From: Chrysomallon squamiferum
Lineage: Eukaryota; Mollusca; Gastropoda; Neomphalida; Peltospiridae
DNA length: 11,500 nt
Reading direction: 5' to 3'
NCBI GenBank assembly: GCA_012295275.1
Contig: CM022671.1
Location: 35,400,183 to 35,411,682 of the forward strand
Below the pieces are notes generated by a model. That model was not told the DNA's origin, searched no databases, and was given only the letters and a program-made list of their open reading frames with translations. A program made the translations under genes and the position numbers. Below, piece after piece: positions 6,595 to 11,500 of this stretch. Within the stretch, counting starts at the first letter, position 1. Every line of letters starts with the position of its first letter.

Positions 6595-7008
6595 TAATCA
6601 TGGGTATAAACAATAAAAAATTTACATTCTCTCCATCCACAGTTTCTTTATTTTAATCACTTTGCTGTTTTTTCTGCTTCATTAATTTAAAAACGAAATT
6701 TCTAGTCATCACTTTTCTTCAGTTATCTTTAGTTAGTGTTTCATATCCTTTTTCATTCTCTTCATTTTTAAATTTAATATTTCTGGTATCATCTTTTTAT
6801 ATCTTTCTCATTTCAAATTAATTTCTTGTGGTTTCCTTTTAAATGTTGCTATGGTAATTTGATATCATTTTGTTCTCTTTATTTTGTCTGAAGCTCACTT
6901 TTTGTTGTCACTGGTTTAAGATGTATTGAGGGTGTTTTAAGTGGGTTTTGAAATGAATGAAAGAAGATTGTTTATTGAAATTCAAATACATCTACAAAGG
7001 TTGCACAG

Positions 7009-7101
7009 ACGCACACAGTGACCTGGATGAGATGGACGAGGTCATGGATCACAAGATGGCTGATGCTGATAACATGTTGCCATGGAAATCTGGTGCCATT
7101 G
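7009..7101 (+). CDS. RIMBP2: RIM-BP exon: acidic linker between SH3-I and FN3-I
   Basis: The 3' end is clear: GCCATTG|GTCAGT at 7101, phase 1. The 5' end has two candidates nine bases apart in the same phase, after AAAG (start 7000) or after TTGCACAG (start 7009). The first adds Cys-Thr-Asp and changes the junction residue. With the 7009 start the exon is 93 nt, reading after the split Asp codon AHSDLDEMDEVMDHKMADAD, then NMLPWKSGAI. It is symmetric (phase 1-1), so it could be skipped in frame. An acidic linker ending in a hydrophobic-Pro motif just before FN3-I is usual in RIM-BPs. An in-frame stop at 6954-6956 bars a longer exon. The upstream pyrimidine tract is poor, which suggests weak or regulated use. 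Confidence 0.75.
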
Positions 7102-7650
7102 GTCAGTGGGCTTCCTTGCCTAATGTTTGCTCATTTTGTAATGTGTTAATAACACTTGGTTTTTTTAGAAAATACTTTTATTAAGAATTTTAAAAAAAAA
7201 TATATTTTTTTCACATCTGGATTGGTTCATCATTCATAACTAACAATAAATTTATTTAAAATGTTTTGTAATGTTTTAAGTTGTTTTATTACTAACAGTT
7301 TTATTTTTAAACATAATTATATTATATTCCTGCTTTTTTTTAAATTTAACAAAGCAATAACATTTTGTGTTATATTTGCATTGATGCTACTTTCTAAAAC
7401 TCTGTTCTGTATTTTCCTACAGCAGCTTCATTTTATACCTATTTATTTATTTATTTATTTTCATATCTTAATAGCTTAATAATTACAACCATTAATTTTT
7501 GAATTTTTATATTTATTTTTCTCAGTATTCTTACTAAAAATAAATTTAATAGTTCACAAATTAATTACATTGCAATTGTCCATTCTTTTTATTAAATAAC
7601 TTTGCTTTCTCAAGGTAGGCATTCCATGTATATTTTAATTACATGACTTT

Positions 7651-7716
7651 AAAAAAAAAAAAAAAATTGTTATTCATTTATTTATTTATATTTATTTATT
7701 TATTTATTTATTTATA
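7651..7716. repeat. A-run followed by TTTA microsatellite
   Basis: Sixteen A (7651-7666), a short spacer and then TTTA units make up this low-complexity intronic tract. No further structure is seen. Confidence 0.8.
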
Positions 7717-8126
7717 AATTCTCTGAATTTTTCATTTTGAAAATTCTGTTCACTTAGTTGATCATTTCCCCCATTCTCACAGCATGGTCAAACCCTTTTA
7801 TTTCCTTGTCATTTCTATTTAATTAATTAATTGTTCATTTTTATTTATTTATCTGAGGAAACCAAAAATGTTAATTTATTTTTCAAAATGATTATTATTA
7901 AGTACAACCCAGTATATGACATTTTGTTTCAAATTTAACATGTCTGTCAGCAGAGATTACAAGTTATGGGGTATAGTGTTATACAATAAACTACACTGTT
8001 ACATACAGTCTTTATTATGTTGCAGGCTGTTTGATAAGACTGTTATTTACTGTGTAGAATAAAGTAACACTTAACTGTAATATAATGATAAATACATCCT
8101 GTCATTAACACTCTGACATTTACACA

Positions 8127-8240
8127 GGAATGAGGTATAGGTCAGTGGTTAAAGTATTTGCTTGACTGATTTGTTTCCCATTCTAAGTGAGCTCTGTGAC
8201 TTGCTTAGTAAAAGTCTTTGTTTGAAGAAGGGATCATGTT
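8127..8240 (+). repeat. tRNA-derived SINE-like fragment (tentative)
   Basis: GGAATGAGGTATAGGTCAG, then TGGTTAAAGTATTTGC, resembles the 5' half of a tRNA. TAGGTCAGTGG (8138-8148) fits the pol III A-box pattern TRGCNNAGTGG with one mismatch, and TGGTTAAAG continues the D-arm region. A B box is only weakly suggested by ATTTGTTTCCCA (8169-8180) and lies closer than in an intact tRNA. The tract is less AT-rich than its surroundings. No A-rich tail or target-site duplication is clear. It may be a decayed SINE head or a chance match. Confidence 0.35.
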
Positions 8241-8338
8241 AGTTTTATATCCATTGTGCAGTAAGTTAATAAATAATAAACAAAAATTAAAAGGAAATTA
8301 CTTTTGAATAAATTAATATTAAAAAATAACCTGTGTTA

Positions 8339-8359
8339 ATATATATATATATATATATT
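8339..8359. repeat. (AT)n microsatellite
   Basis: About ten AT units lie in intronic sequence. No other structure is evident. Confidence 0.85.
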
Positions 8360-8490
8360 AATGTAAAGAACATTTATTTTATTTTATTTCCTTTTAAGAA
8401 ATTCTATTTTTTACTTTTTAATTTTTATAAAAAAAAATTAATTTATTTATTTTTATTTTTTTATTTTTATTTTTTTAATTTACATTTAAA

Positions 8491-8538
8491 TTTCATTTAT
8501 ATTTTCATATGTTACTGTTTACAAACTTCTTTCCTTTT
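8491..8538 (-). repeat. 48-bp dispersed repeat, copy B
   Basis: This copy has six mismatches in 48 against 4976-5023. It is preceded on the + strand by a T-rich tract (8400-8480), so on the minus strand it carries an A-rich tail as copy A does. Similarity may extend about 8 bp further into the tail side (ACAxTTxxxTTTCATTT). Beyond 8538 the two copies diverge at once, which gives a sharp edge. Confidence 0.65.
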
Positions 8539-8689
8539 TCATAAGTTTAATTAGATTAGTATGGACACATATCTAAATTTAAAAAAATGTATTAGCTAAA
8601 TTACCTTCCTGATTTTTTGTAGTTGTTAATAATTATTAAAAAGCATGTTTTCATCCATTACTGCATGATAGCCATACTATATTATAAAT

Positions 8690-8718
8690 ATTATTATTAT
8701 TATTAAATTTATTTTACA

Positions 8719-8751
<33 letters not shown>

Positions 8752-8806
8752 TATTATCATCATTATTACTATTATCTTTATTATTATTATTACTACTACT
8801 ACTATT
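8690..8806. repeat. (TTA)n / (CTA)n microsatellite
   Basis: TTA units have ATC and ACT interruptions and end in a short TACTACTACTAC run. A GTT-rich stretch follows (about 8817-8855). All of it is intronic. Confidence 0.85.
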
Positions 8807-9109
8807 GTTCTTGTTCTTTTTGTTGTTAGTGTTGTAGTTGTTGTTGCTGTTGTAATTTAACAATTTATTTACTAACATATCTCAAATTTTCACTGTTACA
8901 TTTTAAAACCTGCATCCAATTATTTCTTGATTTACTTAAATATGTATTTTAAAACTTTATAACACTGATTTTCAAATATTCTTACAAATAATATATGTTA
9001 TAAAAAGTATTTCTATCTTATAAAACTATACAGAAATTTAGAAGAGTATAAACAGTGTTATATTTATACAGTGATATGAATAATACAACAAAAGGTGGTC
9101 ATTATTTTT

Positions 9110-9160
9110 AATATTTAATCTCTTTATGTTGAATATTTAATCTCTTTATGTTGAATATTT
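9110..9160. repeat. 22-bp tandem duplication
   Basis: Two perfect adjoining copies of AATATTTAATCTCTTTATGT plus TG occupy 9110-9131 and 9132-9153. Seven bases of a third follow (9154-9160). Perfect identity suggests a recent duplication. Confidence 0.9.
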
Positions 9161-9416
9161 GTCTTACTTGACTTGCTTTCCTGTAACACTTGTATTTCTT
9201 TAAAGATTAATTTTTGAAGCATGAACAGAAAATAAGATTAAAGTCTGTGATAAAAATATTTGGTTTCAGATCTTTAATTCATCACAAGTGAGATAATTTG
9301 TAAGAATTATAAAATTATACATACACAGTTATAAAGTAAAAATTCAGGATCATATAAATCAGTTCTGGTTATTCTTACACTGTCTGTGTTTGTTAAACTG
9401 CTGTGAATATTCATAT

Positions 9417-9600
9417 ATCTTATCCTTTTTTTCTCCCTTTCTCTTTCACTTCTTCTCATTCACAACTCTTTTTTCAGCCATATGCAGTCTCTCCATTACT
9501 CCTTTTCCTAAAAGCCACCCTCCTTCTCTCCCTCCCTTCCTTCTTCACATCCTTTGTTTGCTTTTTTCTCTCTGTCCATTTTCTTGTTGGTACTTCATCA
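9417..9600. other. Pyrimidine-rich intronic block
   Basis: About 180 bp of C/T-rich sequence contains TTTTTTTCTCCCTTTCTCTT and CTCCTTCTCTCCCTCCCTTC. C is far commoner than G on the + strand, unlike the surrounding A/T-rich DNA. It lies 90-270 bp upstream of the FN3 exon. The RNA would suit PTB-type pyrimidine-tract binders, and the DNA could form triplex structures; both are inferences. Open frames in it have Ser/Leu/Phe/Pro bias only and look noncoding. Confidence 0.6.
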
Positions 9601-9688
9601 GTTAAAACCACACACACCTTACAGCTTACAAATACATTATGATACGTCGTTGTAAATTAATCTTATATTTTCTCTTTTCTGACCCCAG

Positions 9689-9882
9689 GAGTGCCACACC
9701 CAACCTGTCTGTCTCTGGATCGACAGCTCACTAACAGCATCCTGGTAAGCTGGAAGGCCCCAGAGGTCTCTGCCGATGTTGTCGTACAGTCCTACCACGT
9801 CTTGGTGGACGGCGAATTCATAACATCCATCAGAGGCAATGAGAGAACCAAGGCACTGATAGAAGGAATCGACTCGAAATTA
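9689..9882 (+). CDS. RIMBP2: RIM-BP exon: N-terminal two thirds of FN3-I
   Basis: This exon of 194 nt lies between acceptor TTTTCTGACCCCAG and donor AAATTA|GTGAGT. It enters at phase 1 (first two bases complete Gly) and leaves at phase 0. It reads VPHPTCLSLDRQLTNSILV, then SWKAPE, a SYHVLVDGEF strand and an RTKALIEGIDSKL segment. The hydrophobic-x-V-x-W-x-x-P core (ILVSWKAP) is the typical FN3 B-strand Trp. YxVLVDGE followed by TKALIE is the C-strand to E-strand part seen in the RIM-BP first FN3, in which vertebrates have VGWEPP, YNVLVD and TKALIEKL. RIM-BP FN3 domains form a tandem array whose partners are less well defined than those of the SH3 domains. The exon is GC-richer than its flanks. 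Confidence 0.93.
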
Positions 9883-10266
9883 GTGAGTTCATAACTGCCT
9901 TGAAGTTACTGTTGATTTTTACCAATAGGTCATATTAGAAAATTCTCACGGTTTTTAATAACATTTAGATAAAATGTCATGTGATATATAAATTTAAAAA
10001 AATAAGGAAAATTGCATCAGTTGATTCAGATTTGAAATATTATTGTAAAACTTAAGAACTGTAGTAATAGTTGATCTTAATAAACAAGTTAACAATTTAT
10101 TACTATCAGTATGTTTAAATATTTAAAATTTTCTTATATTACTAATTATTAATGGACGTGAAACTTACCTTTTATGATTTTGAAACTACATTTAGAAATA
10201 AAATGTAGATTCTTTAAGTTGGCACAAAAGACTTGTTAGTTTTCAGTGAAGTCTCTATACTTTCAG
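9883..10266 (+). other. Intron of 384 bp inside FN3-I
   Basis: This is a phase-0 intron from GTGAGT to acceptor CTATACTTTCAG. It is AT-rich and I see no repeat or other feature in it. Confidence 0.85.
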
Positions 10267-10345
10267 ACTCATCGTGTCTGTGTCAGGTGTCTCAGTAATC
10301 AAGGTCAGTCTAAAGATGGACAGTGCACTCTTCTTATTGGAAAAG
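10267..10345 (+). CDS. RIMBP2: RIM-BP exon: C-terminal part of FN3-I
   Basis: This exon of 79 nt lies between acceptor CTTTCAG and donor GAAAAG|GTAAAA. It enters at phase 0 and leaves at phase 1. It reads THRVCVRCLSNQGQSKDG, then QCTLLIGK. This is the F and G strands of FN3-I; vertebrate RIM-BPs have a closely similar CTLLVGK ending. With the previous exon the domain is about 90 residues, normal for FN3. The following exon, which should start the second FN3, is not in the window. A run of 30 A starts 44 bp after the donor. Confidence 0.92.
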
Positions 10346-10387
10346 GTAAAAATTAATTTTTGTTGTTTTATTCATCTACTATATGAT

Positions 10388-10420
<33 letters not shown>

Positions 10421-11500
10421 AAAACTGAAACAAAAATTGTAAAATTCAAATGTCTTGCTGGTTTAGCTCACAAATATTTTGATATTATTTTTATTTACAA
10501 AAAATGTATTTTGGTTATCAGTGTTTTTGCAGGATGATTTTATTTACACAGTTTTATTATTTTGTTTTTATTATTTATTTATTTTTACTGGGTTTTCTTT
10601 TTTCTGTTTGTATTTATTAATTGATTGATTTGTTTTGTAATAATTTTTCTATCACTGTATTTAAAACAAGCAGGAATATAATGTAATTATGTTTAATCTG
10701 TGAGAGGCAAAAAATATAATTTAACAACATGTACAAGAACAATAATAATTTTTTTTTTTTTTTAAACATATTAATATATTAAATATGACTTTTAAACTTT
10801 TTATTTAATGTTTTTGTTTAGTTTTTATTTTAATTTAGTTCAGTTTGTTTTTGTTTAATATTTCATTCCTTTCTTTTTATTATTATTATTGTTATTCATT
10901 TATTTTTATTTTCATTATATTTTATTTTATATTTATTTTATAATTTTTTCTTATGTTTTTACTTTTTTGTGGGACTTAAAAGCAAACAGATGTATGTTTG
11001 TTTTCTTGTTTATTTTTTTTAATTTGTTTCATTGATTTTAATAAAGTAAAGATTAATAATATTTAAATGTTTTTCTCTTCTTTTCTAAAGAATAAAATTA
11101 ACATACTGCTTTTTATATTTTACACAATTTGTATTTAAAATTAAAAATTTAAATTTAAAGAAATATATATTTGTTTTATAATTTTCTACAACAAAAAAAT
11201 TAAATTAATAATAATAATAATAACAACAACAATAAATAAATATAAATTTAAAAACAGTAAAAAAAAAAGGAAGAAATTAAAACCTTTTATTAAAGCACTA
11301 ATTTTATTTTTTTAATCCTGTTATCACAATTTTCAGGTGTCGTGTGAAATCTAATAAACATGTTTTAGTCATACACGCTAATTACACTAAAACATTTTAT
11401 TTAATTTACACCAGAGTAAATTCCAGCAGTTCAAGTTATTTATAATAATTGTAAAAGTTTATTTTCTACACACACATTTTTACTCTGACATTCACTGACG
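10346..11500 (+). other. Intron downstream of FN3-I (5' part)
   Basis: This is AT-rich sequence to the window end. It includes a run of 30 A (10389-10418), a T run (10750-10763), AAT/AAC units (about 11206-11235) and many TTTA/TTTG stretches. No open frame with FN3-like or exon-like composition follows at the required phase 1, so the next exon lies beyond 11500. Confidence 0.75.
10389..10418. repeat. Run of 30 A
   Basis: An uninterrupted run of 30 A. No retroposon body is recognisable just upstream, since an exon and its donor lie there. Runs of this length are prone to length errors in assemblies. Confidence 0.9.

Larger units (their letters stand above)
5899..7008 (+). other. Intron of about 1.1 kb rich in AAT and TG repeats
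   Basis: This is a phase-1 intron from GTCTCT to an acceptor at 6999 or 7008. It holds TGCATG (5933-5938), two copies of a 23-bp word each followed by A/AAT repeats (6065-6118 and 6211-6300), a partial copy of the 48-bp dispersed repeat (6351-6382), an AAT run (6429-6465) and a TG/TATG tract (6499-6594). The last 100 bp before the acceptor lack a normal pyrimidine tract. Confidence 0.75.
7102..9688 (+). other. Intron of 2.6 kb before FN3-I
   Basis: This is a phase-1 intron from GTCAGT to acceptor TTTTCTGACCCCAG. It holds A and TTTA runs (7651-7716), a tRNA-SINE-like fragment (8127-8240), an AT dinucleotide run (8339-8359), copy B of the 48-bp repeat (8491-8538), a TTA tract (8690-8806), a 22-bp tandem duplication (9110-9160) and a pyrimidine-rich block (9417-9600). 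No exon is seen; the open frames at 7261-7479, 8333-8554 and 9390-9642 are low-complexity or pyrimidine-driven. A fourth TGCATG at 8662-8667 lies deep in the intron, far from any exon. Confidence 0.75.
869..10345 (+). other. RIMBP2: RIM-binding protein gene, internal part (8 exons)
   Basis: Eight exons joined by AG/GT sites encode one continuous product, apart from one frameshift near 5861. Order: acidic linker, microexon, Ser-rich linker, SH3-I, acidic linker, FN3-I. This matches the RIM-BP layout, in which a first SH3 precedes three FN3 domains and two more SH3 domains follow. RIM-BPs bind proline-rich motifs in RIM and Cav2 channel tails at presynaptic active zones. Intron phases in order are 1, 1, 0, 0, 1, 1, 1, 0, 1. 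The gene runs past both window edges: the first exon starts mid-codon and the last ends at phase 1. The vertebrate paralogues RIMBP1/2/3 arose later, so the symbol means family membership and not strict RIMBP2 orthology. The domain call is firm; exact exon borders are inferred. Confidence 0.9.

Noticed and set aside
6338-6640. Minus-strand open frame of 100 codons
   Set aside because: It is a product of the AAT and TG repeats, with a low-complexity translation.
7261-8554. Small + strand open frames at 7261-7479 and 8333-8554
   Set aside because: They are Phe/Ile/Leu/Tyr-rich readings of T-rich intron. The second covers copy B of the 48-bp repeat.
9390-9642. Two overlapping open frames of 71 and 79 codons
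   Set aside because: They are open because of the pyrimidine-rich block. Ser/Leu/Phe/Pro bias appears in both frames, and neither joins the neighbouring exons in phase.
10274-10537. Open frame of 87 codons with a poly-Lys run
   Set aside because: It overlaps the FN3 exon in the wrong frame and then reads the 30-A run.
1-11500. Bacterial-type features, CRISPR arrays, rRNA or an intact tRNA
   Set aside because: The sequence is clearly an intron-rich animal gene. The spaced repeats are short diverged tandem units or microsatellites without CRISPR repeat-spacer order, and no intact tRNA clover-leaf is seen.

Overview
The window is a stretch of an animal nuclear genome. It holds the middle of one large, intron-rich gene on the + strand. 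Short, GC-richer, CpG-containing exons lie as islands in very AT-rich introns full of microsatellites. Each exon is bounded by AG and GT sites and the reading phases chain together. The spliced product is a RIM-binding protein (RIM-BP; RIMBP2/TSPOAP1 family, called Rbp in flies), a presynaptic active-zone scaffold that links RIM and voltage-gated calcium channels. The recognisable parts are the first SH3 domain (motifs [39 protein letters not shown]) and the first fibronectin type III domain (ILVSWKAPE, VLVDGE, TKALIEGI, QCTLLIGK). The base composition, the intron sizes and a sequence that is neither vertebrate nor clearly insect suggest an invertebrate, perhaps a mollusc or other lophotrochozoan. 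The organism call is an inference with low confidence.

Layout: intron (1-868); acidic linker exon (869-1030); intron of 2.9 kb (1031-3946); 41-nt microexon (3947-3987); intron (3988-4482); exon with a Ser-rich linker and the N-terminal two thirds of SH3 (4483-4665); T-rich intron (4666-5532); exon finishing SH3 (5533-5608); short intron (5609-5774); linker exon with an apparent one-base frameshift (5775-5898); intron (5899-6999 or 7008); linker exon with two possible acceptors (7000/7009-7101); intron of 2.6 kb (7102-9688); two exons making FN3-I (9689-9882 and 10267-10345); then intron to the window end. The first exons of the gene lie to the left. The remaining FN3 domains and the C-terminal SH3 domains lie to the right.

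The points most worth checking are these. (1) The 5775-5898 exon does not close in frame: it is 124 nt where 123 would fit, and it carries a premature stop. It is an assembly error, a frameshift allele or a poison exon. (2) The RBFOX-type motif TGCATG occurs only four times on the + strand. Three of those lie 35-92 nt downstream of splice donors, as expected for neuron-specific splicing control. (3) Several unannotated repeat families sit in the introns, including a 48-bp element found in two good copies and one partial copy, always next to an A-rich (or, in reverse, T-rich) tract. There are also diverged tandem repeats of about 31 and 21 bp and a tRNA-SINE-like fragment. I see no sign of a wholly new system beyond these.
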